Source of the DNA: Sphingobium sp. AS12
GTDB taxonomy: Bacteria; Pseudomonadota; Alphaproteobacteria; Sphingomonadales; Sphingomonadaceae
Assembly (NCBI RefSeq): GCF_019097845.1
Contig: NZ_JAHRGM010000076.1
Coordinates: forward strand, 144,209-208,208
Length of the DNA: 64,000 nucleotides
Direction of reading: 5' to 3'
Both the position numbers and the translations under genes were made by a program. Below the pieces are notes generated by a model, which saw nothing but the letters and a program-made list of their open reading frames with translations, searched no databases and had not been told where the DNA came from. Shown here one piece after another: positions 8,883-17,024 of this stretch; positions within the stretch are counted from its first letter, which is position 1, and each line of letters starts with the position of its first letter.

Positions 8883-10243
8883 CAGGCGAGACTCATCAGA
8901 CGGGTGAGCGAGCGCTCGGCGGCTTGCAGGATGGTCGTGCGATCGGCCTGCACCAGTTGCCCGTCGCGCACCACTGCGCGGCCTTCGACGAACACATTGC
9001 GCGCGCCCGTGGGCGGACTGAGGATCAGGCCCGCAACCTTGTCCCACGCGCCCATGGAGGCGAAGTTCATACCGTCCCACAGGACGATATCCGCGCGTTT
9101 TCCCGCCTCGATCGAGCCGCAGTCGTGGCGGCCCAGCATCTCTGCCCCGCCGCGCGTGGCGATGTACAGCGCGTCACGCGGATCGAAGGCGGCTGGGCCG
9201 CCGATCGCGCGCTGGAGCAGCACTGCCTGCCGCGCTTCCAGCAGCAGGTTGCCGCTGTCGCTGGAGGCCGAGCCATCGACGCCAAGGCCGAGCGATACGC
9301 CCTGTTCAAACATCGATTTGAGCGGGGCGATGCCGGAGCCAAGGCGGCAATTGGAGCAGGGGCAGTGAGCGATGCCGGTGCCGGTCCGGGCGAACAGGGC
9401 GATTTCGCGGACATCGAGCTGGACACAATGGGCATGCCAGACGTCGGGACCAACCCAGCCCAGACTTTCGGCATAATCGCCGGGGCGACAGCCGAAGCGC
9501 TCGAGCGAGAAGGCGACGTCATCAGCATCCTCGGCCAGATGGGTGTGCAGCATCACCCCCTTGTCGCGGGCGAGCAATGCGGCGTCGCGCATCAGCCCCT
9601 GGCTGACCGAAAAGGGCGAACAGGGGGCCACGCCGACGCGGACCATGGCCCCCTCCCCCGCGTCATGGAAACGGTCGATCACGCGGATCGTGTCATTCAG
9701 AATCGCGCGCTCATCCTCGACCAGACTGTCGGGCGGCAAGCCACCGTCGCTTTCCCCCACGCTCATCGCGCCGCGCGTGGGATGGAAGCGGATGCCGATG
9801 CCCTGCGCGGCGGCGATCGTGTCATCGAGCGTCACGCCATTGGGGAAGAGGTAGAGATGATCGGAGGTCAGGGTGCAGCCCGACAGCGCCAGTTCGGCAA
9901 GGCCAAGCTGGGTCGCGGCGAACACATCATCGGGCCGATATTGCGCCCAGATCGGATAGAGGCGCTTGAGCCAGTCGAACAGCGAGGCGTTGATTGCGCC
10001 GGGCAATGATCGGGTCAGCGACTGGTAGAGATGATGATGGGTGTTGACGAGGCCGGGCGTGACGACACAGCCGCGCGCGTCAACCACCTCGTCGGCCTCG
10101 GCCAGCGAAGAGGCCAGCTCCGCCGTTGTCCCGACCGCCAATATGACCCCATCCCTGAAGGCGACGGCCCCGTCGGCAATTTCCCGCCGGGGATCATCCA
10201 TGCAGGCAAGGATGTCGGCGTTGCGGATGACGGTAAGCACCAT
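8882..10243 (-). CDS. 8-oxoguanine deaminase
   Basis: A 453-residue cytosolic amidohydrolase of the AtzA/TrzN-like group. ATG 10243 lies one base after the stop of the NUP gene. Metal-binding and catalytic segments are visible: NTHHHLYQSLTRS near residue 65, MLHTHLAEDADD, WHAHCVQLD and LGVDGSASSDSGNLL. The HLAE...FGCRPGDYAESLGW region and VDGSASSDSGNL closely match characterised 8-oxoguanine deaminases (for example from Pseudomonas), which convert 8-oxoguanine to urate and ammonia. Urate feeds the adjoining urate pathway. A related deaminase acting on another aminated purine or triazine is the main alternative. Confidence 0.82.
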   Translation of the reverse strand: MVLTVIRNADILACMDDPRREIADGAVAFRDGVILAVGTTAELASSLAEADEVVDARGCVVTPGLVNTHHHLYQSLTRSLPGAINASLFDWLKRLYPIWAQYRPDDVFAATQLGLAELALSGCTLTSDHLYLFPNGVTLDDTIAAAQGIGIRFHPTRGAMSVGESDGGLPPDSLVEDERAILNDTIRVIDRFHDAGEGAMVRVGVAPCSPFSVSQGLMRDAALLARDKGVMLHTHLAEDADDVAFSLERFGCRPGDYAESLGWVGPDVWHAHCVQLDVREIALFARTGTGIAHCPCSNCRLGSGIAPLKSMFEQGVSLGLGVDGSASSDSGNLLLEARQAVLLQRAIGGPAAFDPRDALYIATRGGAEMLGRHDCGSIEAGKRADIVLWDGMNFASMGAWDKVAGLILSPPTGARNVFVEGRAVVRDGQLVQADRTTILQAAERSLTRLMSLA

Positions 10244-10244
10244 G

Positions 10245-11345
10245 CTATTGAGGCACGGTCTTTTCGTAGCGATCCCAATGGCTGACCAGTTCGTCCACGA
10301 CCTTCGATCCGACCAGATAGAGGCTTTCGAGCGCCGCATTCATGCCGGCATAGCCTTCATTTTCGGTCAGCAGATAATGGGCAGCTGTGTCGCCGGGCGG
10401 CGGCATGGTGAAGTTGCTGCCCGCGCGCAGCACCATGAAGCGATCCTTGTCCACCCGGCCGATCTTGTCGAGATAGACGATCGATTGATAGGTGCCGGTT
10501 TCCTCCATCGCGGAGGTGACGAATTCGCCCTTCCCCTGCGTCCAATAATTGACCCAGTCATTGGCCCAGTCGGTCATCCGCGCGCCATGCCAGAAGGTCA
10601 TCGCCGCCAGCTGATCGCCCTTCAGCACGAAGGGCGGGCGTTGCGCCATCGGATGGTTGGTGAAGCGGGCGCGTTCCTTGCGGATCGAAGGATCGTCGGG
10701 CAGGACCATGTCCTTGGTCAGGTCATAGGCCCAGTCGCGCAAGGCGGGGTTGATCTCGAATATCTCGCCCTGCCCGACCGGCGGGCTGGGATCGTTGGGG
10801 CCTTTGCTGTGCAGGGGAAAATAGCCGCTGTTCCAGTCGGCCGGGATTTCCCGCGCATCTATTTCATGCGCCAGGTCGCCATCGACCAGATAGCGCGCCC
10901 AGGCGGCCGATCCGATCGAGGCATCCTGCGGGTCTATGCCCGCAATGCCCGCCACAAGCCAATAGGCATGGGACAGGTCGAACCGCTGGTCGAGACCCAG
11001 CGCCATGGTCGCAGTCGCCGACTTGATATTGCCCATGCCGGTGACCACGCCCAAAATCTGGCTGTCGGGATTATAATAGAGATCGTGGTGGGACTGAGGG
11101 AAAGGGATGCGGGTATCGAGATGCCGCCGCTCCTTCCACAACTGAAATTCGCCGGGCTTGTCGCCGCTATCCTCGCCAATTTCAAACAGCGACACGATGA
11201 CGACACGAACCGGCAGGGGATGGGAACAGGCTTTGCCGGGCAAACAATCCTCGACACCCGATGGCGTCGCGGCGCTAGCCGTGACCGGTGCCATGGAAAA
11301 CAGGGTCGCACTCGCCAGTGTCGCGACATAAGACAGGAGGCGCAT
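10245..11345 (-). CDS. periplasmic purine nucleoside permease (NUP family)
   Basis: A 366-residue protein with a cleavable signal peptide (ATLASATLFSMAPVTASA). ATG 11345 follows an AAGGGACG ribosome site. It belongs to the NUP family, with VRVVIVSLFEIGEDSGDKPG near the N-terminus and VTGMGNIKSATATMALG and YWLVAGIAGIDP further in. The fold is related to nucleoside phosphorylases/nucleosidases, not to a membrane channel. Despite the name permease, it has no transmembrane bundle, so it may bind or cleave purine nucleosides in the periplasm. It sits between the TBDR and a base deaminase, which fits nucleoside import or processing. Confidence 0.85.
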   Translation of the reverse strand: MRLLSYVATLASATLFSMAPVTASAATPSGVEDCLPGKACSHPLPVRVVIVSLFEIGEDSGDKPGEFQLWKERRHLDTRIPFPQSHHDLYYNPDSQILGVVTGMGNIKSATATMALGLDQRFDLSHAYWLVAGIAGIDPQDASIGSAAWARYLVDGDLAHEIDAREIPADWNSGYFPLHSKGPNDPSPPVGQGEIFEINPALRDWAYDLTKDMVLPDDPSIRKERARFTNHPMAQRPPFVLKGDQLAAMTFWHGARMTDWANDWVNYWTQGKGEFVTSAMEETGTYQSIVYLDKIGRVDKDRFMVLRAGSNFTMPPPGDTAAHYLLTENEGYAGMNAALESLYLVGSKVVDELVSHWDRYEKTVPQ

Positions 11346-11367
11346 GGAACGTCCCTTATAACCGATC

Positions 11368-11401
11368 GAGAAAGGAAGGCACCGGTTGCCCGGCGCCTTC
11401 C
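11368..11401 (-). terminator. GCAA-loop hairpin between TBDR and NUP genes
   Basis: On the minus strand, just after the TBDR stop codon, a 12-bp stem (GGAAGGCGCCGG with CCGGTGCCTTCC, one G-U pair) closes a GCAA tetraloop. It is followed by TTTCTC. The stem arms span 11374-11401. This could be an intrinsic terminator or a processing hairpin that lets the TBDR be expressed at a different level from the downstream enzymes. The T-tract is short, so partial termination is more likely than full. Confidence 0.55.
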
Positions 11402-11408
11402 ACAGACA

Positions 11409-13889
11409 TCAGAATTTATACGATACGGTCGCCTGGAAGCTGCGCGGCCGTTCGGGCAGGACGATGGTGCTGCCGAACAATTCCGTGAAGTTGGCGCGGA
11501 AATATTTTTCGTTGGTCGCATTCTTGACGACAAGGCGGAACAGCCAATTGTCCAGCTGATAGGATGCGCCCAGATCGACCAGCGCATAGCCCGGCAGCTT
11601 CACCGCCTGCGACTGGCCAGAAAATACCGAGTCCACCTTCACGACGCTGGCGCTGAGCGCAAGGCCGCTATCGAAGGAATAGGTGCCGGTCAGCGAGTAG
11701 AGATTTTCGGGGATACCGGCACGACGCGCATCATTCTTGCTGCCAATCGGCAGCAATGCGCCCGGCTGGCCGCCAAAGATCAGCGACGGGTCCGTCAGAC
11801 TGGCTTTCAGATCCTCATAGCCCAGGAAGCTGAATGCAGTACCGCTGTCGAGGAAGGTCAGGTTGACGACCTTCGTCTTGGTGTAGGCGCCTGTAATCAG
11901 GAAATGGCGATCAACCGACCAGCGGAATTCCGCCTCCAGCCCCTTGGTCTGCACCGACTGGTTGACCGTGGAGGACTGGATATTGTGATCGGTACGTTCC
12001 TGCTGGTACACCGACAGCGCAGCATAGAGCTGACCGCCAAGCCAGCTGCCCTTGATGCCGCCTTCAACCATTTTGGAGGCGGTGATGAAGCCGTTGGCGG
12101 CCACCGTGCCAGCATCGATTTCCGAACCCTGGCCAGCAATCACCGTCGACTGGCGTGAAGCGGTGGCATAGGGGATCAGGCCAAAGGGCATTTTGTAGGA
12201 AGCGCTCGCCGTCCAGGACCAGCCGCCCTTGCTGCCCTTGGCAGAGGTGACGGCGGGCAGGTTGTTCATCTTTGTAGGGATGAAGCTGGAATCGACGCTG
12301 ATATCATCATATCGGGCACCCAATATGATGCCGAGGCCGAAGTTGAAGTCGAGATCGGCCAGACCCGCAAAGCCATAATCGGTATAATGGCCCTTCAAAT
12401 AGTTGGAATAATCGCAGTCGCATTCGGTGGAAAGCAGGCGATCAGACAGCGCGTCATAACCCTTGGTCAGATCGACGCGATGGAAATATTCAAAGTTGAA
12501 ATCATCGCCGTGCAGGAACTTGGTGTAGCGAACCGAGGGCGACACCTGGAAGGAGAATTTGCCCGCACTGCTATCAAAGCTTTTCGAGATGACAATCTTG
12601 TCCTCGATCACCCAGCTTTTATGGAACTGGGAAAAGCCGTAACTATTTTCGTTATCATTATCGATGCCGTCATAGAAAAACTGGTTCTTGATCTCCAGTC
12701 CGCTATCGGCGTTGAAGATCATGTCGAAATAGGCGGTCTTGGCCTTGTTCACCAGCAGATCATTCTTGCCGGTCAGCACCTTCCTGCGGCTGAGCTTGGT
12801 CGTGCCGACATTGGTCAGACCGAGCCAGGGATAGTTGGTCGCATAACAGGCGTCATTGTTGGACGCATTGGCAAAAACGCTGCCGCCGCCGCAGCCGAAG
12901 GAACCAAATGGGTTGAAATCGCCGATCGCGCTGAATTCCTGCTGCGACAACTGACCATCGCCATTAGCGTCGACCGGCTGGGCCGATCCGGTGATATAGG
13001 TGCCGTTGTCGACCAACGCCTGGGTCAGGCGGTTCCATCCGCCATTTTGCTGGCCGGAATATTTCTGGTACATGCCGCCAAATTCGATACGGAAATTGTC
13101 AGTGATCTGGCTGTCGAATGCGGCCTGCAGGATCGTCTGGTTGGTCGACATATTGTCATAATAGCTACCGCTATCCTCGACCTCGGCATAGAGGCTGTAG
13201 CCAAATTCGGCCGTGCCGATCTTTGCAGGGCCGCGCAGTTCGGCCTTGAGCACATTGCGGTTCCAGCTGCCGATCGTGTAGCTCAACTCACCCTCCGGCC
13301 CGGTCAGCAGCGAGCCATCCTTCACGCGCGCGGATTTCGGCACGAAGTTCATATAGCCGCCGGTCTTGGACGGGCCGTAGATTGGCGAGGCCGGGCCACG
13401 GACAATGTCGATCCGGTCCGATGCGCCGATGGGCGTGGGATAGTTGCCAGGATTGTCGAGCCGACGGACACCGCGGAAATAGACTTCGCCGGGCGTGCCG
13501 CGAATGTCGAGCGCGCCGCCGACGCCAAAAAAGCTGTTGGTGAAGGTGCCCGGTGCCTGGGCGACGAGATCGTAGATGTCGGTGATGCCGAAGCGCTCAA
13601 TCTGCTCGCTGCTGACGGTCGAGGCCGAACGGGGCGTTTCCACCAGCGTCTTGGCAAAGCCGAAGATCGATCCGACATCCTTGTCCGGCAGCGCATTGAG
13701 CGCGCCGGTCACAATGATTTCATCGCCCGGCGCGGGTGCGTCGACAGGCGCCCCATCCTGTGCCCAGACCGGTGTGGTCAGCGCAGTGCACGCCAGCAAG
13801 CCAGCAGCCATCATGCCGAAATGGCGGCCGCGACGACCTAGATGCGGCGTGATGTCGTGCGTGTCCTGCAAGCGGTTAATGTTTGCCAT
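11409..13889 (-). CDS. TonB-dependent outer-membrane receptor (purine locus)
   Basis: An 826-residue receptor. ATG 13889 was chosen because GGGGGG lies 10 nt upstream; ATG 13907 has no ribosome site. A signal peptide (MMAAGLLACTALTTPVWA) precedes a TonB-box-like DEIIVTGA. The plug domain (ERFGITDIYDLVAQAPG, RIDIVRGPASPIYGPSKTGG) comes next, then a 22-strand-type barrel ending in the aromatic FQATVSYKF. The insert GGWNRLTQALVDNG and a Cys-containing GCGGGSVF loop are in the extracellular part. It heads an operon with NUP, 8-oxoguanine deaminase and a purine permease and is divergent from a LysR gene, so the ligand is probably a purine nucleoside or base. Ligand assignment is inference. Confidence 0.92.
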   Translation of the reverse strand: MANINRLQDTHDITPHLGRRGRHFGMMAAGLLACTALTTPVWAQDGAPVDAPAPGDEIIVTGALNALPDKDVGSIFGFAKTLVETPRSASTVSSEQIERFGITDIYDLVAQAPGTFTNSFFGVGGALDIRGTPGEVYFRGVRRLDNPGNYPTPIGASDRIDIVRGPASPIYGPSKTGGYMNFVPKSARVKDGSLLTGPEGELSYTIGSWNRNVLKAELRGPAKIGTAEFGYSLYAEVEDSGSYYDNMSTNQTILQAAFDSQITDNFRIEFGGMYQKYSGQQNGGWNRLTQALVDNGTYITGSAQPVDANGDGQLSQQEFSAIGDFNPFGSFGCGGGSVFANASNNDACYATNYPWLGLTNVGTTKLSRRKVLTGKNDLLVNKAKTAYFDMIFNADSGLEIKNQFFYDGIDNDNENSYGFSQFHKSWVIEDKIVISKSFDSSAGKFSFQVSPSVRYTKFLHGDDFNFEYFHRVDLTKGYDALSDRLLSTECDCDYSNYLKGHYTDYGFAGLADLDFNFGLGIILGARYDDISVDSSFIPTKMNNLPAVTSAKGSKGGWSWTASASYKMPFGLIPYATASRQSTVIAGQGSEIDAGTVAANGFITASKMVEGGIKGSWLGGQLYAALSVYQQERTDHNIQSSTVNQSVQTKGLEAEFRWSVDRHFLITGAYTKTKVVNLTFLDSGTAFSFLGYEDLKASLTDPSLIFGGQPGALLPIGSKNDARRAGIPENLYSLTGTYSFDSGLALSASVVKVDSVFSGQSQAVKLPGYALVDLGASYQLDNWLFRLVVKNATNEKYFRANFTELFGSTIVLPERPRSFQATVSYKF

Positions 13890-14203
13890 GAATAAGATAC
13901 CCCCCATTTGAAACAGGGCGGCACATATTGATCGCCCTGCTGTTAAAGCTCCCTGTTCCTCTCCATTTTTGCTGGCGGCTGGATTTCATTGAGAAATTCC
14001 AGCCATGTCTCCGCGACAGGCGTATGCCGGGGCCGGACGGACCTAAGGCGTTGGCCCTTCTGGCAACGGTGCGCTGCAACACGCACAGCCCTGATTCCCC
14101 CCTGTCGCCGACAGGCGATGTGGTGTGCATTGCAACTAGGGGCTTGACGTGGTGCGATCAAATGCAATGAATTCGACGCAGTGTTGCAAAAAATAGGGTG
14201 GGT
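13890..14203. promoter_or_regulatory. divergent TBDR / LysR control region
   Basis: A 314 bp gap between the divergent TBDR and LysR genes. It contains a perfect interrupted palindrome CCTGTCGCCGACAGG (14101-14115). It also contains an inverted pair CATTGCA (14128-14134) and TGCAATG (14163-14169), plus GTTGCAAAAAA (14183-14193) directly before the LysR start. The last 11-mer recurs upstream of the large purine operon at 37534-37544. LysR proteins usually bind dyads in their own divergent control regions, so these are the best operator candidates. Confidence 0.5.
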
Positions 14204-15139
14204 ATGCCGGCGCTTTCACGTTTCTTGCGTTATTTCATAGCGGTAGGCCGATTGGGGTCGATCCGGCGCGCGGCCGATGAGTTGAACGTGTCGGCTTCCG
14301 CGATCGATCGGCAGATTCTGAACGTAGAAGCCAATCTGGGGATGCCCCTGTTTGAGCGGTTGCCGACCGGCCTGCGCCTGACGGCAGCGGGTGAAATCAT
14401 GATGGCCGCTGGCAGCAAATGGCAGAAGAATATGGCCGATGTCCGTGCGCAGATAGAGGATCTGCGCGGGTTGAAACGCGGGCATGTCGATATCGCTGTC
14501 ATCGACGCGCTGGCGAAGGGCTATGTTCCCGCCGCGATCCAGGCGCTCCAGAGCAAATATCCCGGCATCACCATCGGCGTGCGGGTGCTGGAAAATGATG
14601 CCGCACGGCTGGCAACGGTGCGCGGCGAGGTGGATTTCGGCATATTCTTTGAGCCGCAGACGGTGCGCGACCTGGCGGTGCGGTCCTTCGTGGAGGTCGT
14701 GCTGGGCTTCGTCACGCCGACCGGCCATCCGCTGGGAGCCAAGAGGGAAGCGCGCTTTTCCAGTTGTGTTGGATCCAGGCTGATCGTGCCGGCCGAACCG
14801 TTGGCGGTCTATGAGCAGATTGCGGTGCTGGAGGGGACGACCGGGGTTGTGATCGACCGGGCGGTGTCATCGGACAATATCCAGATGATCACGTCGCTCG
14901 TCACCCAGGGCGTGGGCATCGGCGTGCTGACTTCGCTCGACGTGATTACCGAGGTGCGGCGCGGCCTCTTGTCCTTCACCAAGATTTCCGACCCGATATT
15001 GCGGCCAATGACGCTGGCGCTCTGCACCGCATCGGCGCGCACGCCATCCTATGCGGCGGGGATCGTGTTGCAGGAAATTGAAAATGGCTTCCCGCAACTG
15101 AGCTATCCGATATCGATCGACGGTCCCGCCGTGGCATAA
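14204..15139 (+). CDS. LysR family transcriptional regulator
   Basis: A 311-residue regulator. The winged helix-turn-helix is at the N-terminus (FIAVGRLGSIRRAADELN, then SASAIDRQILNVEANLG and PLFERLPTGLRLTAAGE), followed by a periplasmic-binding-like effector domain from about residue 90. ATG 14204 directly follows TAGGGTGGGT; GTG 14198 is an alternative. It is divergent from the purine TBDR operon and upstream of the phosphoribosyltransferase/LOG pair. By family habit it probably controls the divergent operon in response to a purine intermediate, but the effector is unknown. Confidence 0.9.
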   Translation: MPALSRFLRYFIAVGRLGSIRRAADELNVSASAIDRQILNVEANLGMPLFERLPTGLRLTAAGEIMMAAGSKWQKNMADVRAQIEDLRGLKRGHVDIAVIDALAKGYVPAAIQALQSKYPGITIGVRVLENDAARLATVRGEVDFGIFFEPQTVRDLAVRSFVEVVLGFVTPTGHPLGAKREARFSSCVGSRLIVPAEPLAVYEQIAVLEGTTGVVIDRAVSSDNIQMITSLVTQGVGIGVLTSLDVITEVRRGLLSFTKISDPILRPMTLALCTASARTPSYAAGIVLQEIENGFPQLSYPISIDGPAVA

Positions 15140-15218
15140 GCGCCTTTCAGCCGATTGCCCAATGCGTGCAGACCCGATAACGGACAGTCTTTCCCGACCG
15201 TCAACGGACCTCCCTGTC

Positions 15219-15749
15219 ATGAGCCATACTGCCGAGCCTGTGCTCCACTATATCTCCAACGATGCTTTTGTCGCCGACGTGCAAATGCTGGCGCGGCAGA
15301 TTGAACAGGGCGACTGGACGCCTGATTTCGTTATAGGCATCGGGCGCGGCGGGCTGGTCCCGGCCGTCTATATCTCGCATCAGACCGAGCTGCCGATGCT
15401 CTCGATCGACCATAGTTCCAAAGTGCCGGGCTTTGCCGACGAGCTGCTGGCCAAGGTCGCGGCCAAGAGCGCGGCGGGCCTGCGGCTGCTGTTCATCGAC
15501 GACATCAACGACAGTGGCGGGACGATCGATTATGTCCGGCGGTTGCTGGCGGACAATGGCTGTAATGGCGACAATCTGCGCTTTGCCGTCATCATCACCA
15601 ACAGCCGGTCGCGCGTGGCGGTGGACTATTGGGCGCAAATCATCGACCGGGACGAGGACAAGCGCTGGTTCGTTTTCCCCTGGGAAGCGGTGGGTGCCAA
15701 GGGCACCATTGTCGAAGAGGCGCTGTCCGTGCCTGAGCGGCTCGCCTGA
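15219..15749 (+). CDS. purine phosphoribosyltransferase
   Basis: A 176-residue type I phosphoribosyltransferase. The PRPP-binding motif is LLFIDDINDSGGTIDYV, and IGIGRGGLVPAVYIS forms the pyrophosphate loop. ATG 15219 lacks a strong ribosome site but gives a typical length. The stop codon overlaps the ATG of the LOG-like gene, so the two are translated together. In this locus it likely salvages guanine, xanthine or hypoxanthine to the nucleotide. Size and motifs are closer to Gpt/xanthine-type enzymes than to adenine phosphoribosyltransferase. Exact base preference is not readable. Confidence 0.82.
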   Translation: MSHTAEPVLHYISNDAFVADVQMLARQIEQGDWTPDFVIGIGRGGLVPAVYISHQTELPMLSIDHSSKVPGFADELLAKVAAKSAAGLRLLFIDDINDSGGTIDYVRRLLADNGCNGDNLRFAVIITNSRSRVAVDYWAQIIDRDEDKRWFVFPWEAVGAKGTIVEEALSVPERLA

Positions 15750-16327
15750 TGCGGATCTGCGTCTATCTCGGTTCCTCGCCCGGCCATTCCCCTGTCTATC
15801 GTGAAGCCGCCGAACGGGTCGGCAGGCTGCTGGCGGAGCGTGGCATCGGTCTGGTCTATGGCGGCGGGACTGTAGGGCTGATGGGCGTGATCGCCGACAC
15901 GGTCTGCGCGGCGGGCGGCGAAGTGATCGGCGTCATTCCCGAAGCGCTGCGCGCGCGCGAACATGACCATCCGGGCATCACGCAACTGCATGTCGTCAAG
16001 ACCATGCATGAGCGCAAGGCGATGATGGCCAAATTTGCCGATGGCTTCCTGTGCCTGCCGGGCGGCATCGGGACGCTGGAGGAGATATTCGAGGCCTGGT
16101 GCTGGTCGCAGCTTGGCTATCATGAAAAGCCGTGCGGACTGCTCAACGTCAACGGATTTTACACGCCGATGTCGACCTTCATCGATTCGGTTGTGGCCGA
16201 AGGCTTCCTCCAGCCCCGGCACCGGGCGATGCTGCTAATCGACAACGACCCGGACATATTGCTGGACCGCATGGCGCAATATCTGCCGCCACAGACCGAG
16301 CATTGGCTGGGCGCGGACGATCTTTAA
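15749..16327 (+). CDS. LOG family nucleoside-5'-monophosphate phosphoribohydrolase
   Basis: A 192-residue protein of the LOG / lysine-decarboxylase-like family. The signature PGGIGTLEE lies at about residues 104-112, the MHERK motif at 86-90 and the nucleotide-binding loop VYGGGTVGLMG near 37-47. LOG proteins hydrolyse the N-glycosidic bond of nucleoside monophosphates (AMP, or cytokinin nucleotides in plants) to free base and ribose 5-phosphate. It overlaps the phosphoribosyltransferase stop codon, which runs the reverse type of reaction, so the pair could balance bases and nucleotides. It converges with the HAD gene with a 4 bp overlap. Confidence 0.88.
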   Translation: MRICVYLGSSPGHSPVYREAAERVGRLLAERGIGLVYGGGTVGLMGVIADTVCAAGGEVIGVIPEALRAREHDHPGITQLHVVKTMHERKAMMAKFADGFLCLPGGIGTLEEIFEAWCWSQLGYHEKPCGLLNVNGFYTPMSTFIDSVVAEGFLQPRHRAMLLIDNDPDILLDRMAQYLPPQTEHWLGADDL

Positions 16328-17019
16328 CCGATCGTATCGATGAGGTCCGGCAGCTCTGCAAGGCGGTCGATCTGGCGGAAGCGGGGATGGTCCGACGGGG
16401 GGTCGGCGATTTCATGGACCCAGGCACCTTCCTGCGGGATATACGCGGCCCAGGCACCCGCCTCCAGCGCGGGGCGGATGTCCGATCGCATTGAGTCGCC
16501 CGCCATGATGGCTTCGTGGGCGGAAACGCCATATTGGTCGAACACGCGGCGGAAGATGTTTTCGGTCTTGTCGCTGACGATTTCGATGCCGCTGAACAGA
16601 TCGCCCAGGCCGGAGGCCGCCAGTTTAGATTCCTGGTGCAGCAAATCGCCCTTGGTCACCAGAACGAGCCGCCCTCTATGGGCGAGAGCATCAAGCGTGT
16701 CGGCGACATTATCGAACAGATCGACGGGATGCGCCAGCAGTGCGCGCCCGGCCGCCAATATTTCCTCGATCATCGATTTGGATATGTGATCCCCGGCCAG
16801 CTCAGTCGCCGTCTCGATCATCGACAAAATGAAACCCTTGGCACCATAGCCATAAAGTTTGAGATTGCGCCCTTCGCAGGCATTAAGCGTATCGCGGGCG
16901 ATATGGGCGTCGGCGAAAGGCTGGAGCATGGCCACCAGCGCCTCTTCGGTCGCATTGAAATGCCGCATATTGTGCCAGAGCGTGTCGTCCGCATCGAGGC
17001 AGATAAGCTTGATCGTCAT
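16324..17019 (-). CDS. HAD superfamily hydrolase
   Basis: A 231-residue haloacid dehalogenase-type phosphatase with all four motifs: I, LDADDTLW (D9, D11); II, VLVTKGD; III, the Lys in SDKTENIF; IV, MAGDSMRSDIRPAL. The cap is helical (subfamily I). ATG 17019 was chosen since motif I follows directly. It begins 6 bp after the nucleoside hydrolase stop and so could be the last gene of the purine operon. A nucleotide or sugar-phosphate phosphatase role (for example releasing ribose from ribose phosphate) is plausible but not shown. Confidence 0.85.
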   Translation of the reverse strand: MTIKLICLDADDTLWHNMRHFNATEEALVAMLQPFADAHIARDTLNACEGRNLKLYGYGAKGFILSMIETATELAGDHISKSMIEEILAAGRALLAHPVDLFDNVADTLDALAHRGRLVLVTKGDLLHQESKLAASGLGDLFSGIEIVSDKTENIFRRVFDQYGVSAHEAIMAGDSMRSDIRPALEAGAWAAYIPQEGAWVHEIADPPSDHPRFRQIDRLAELPDLIDTIG

Positions 17020-17024
17020 GGCGC

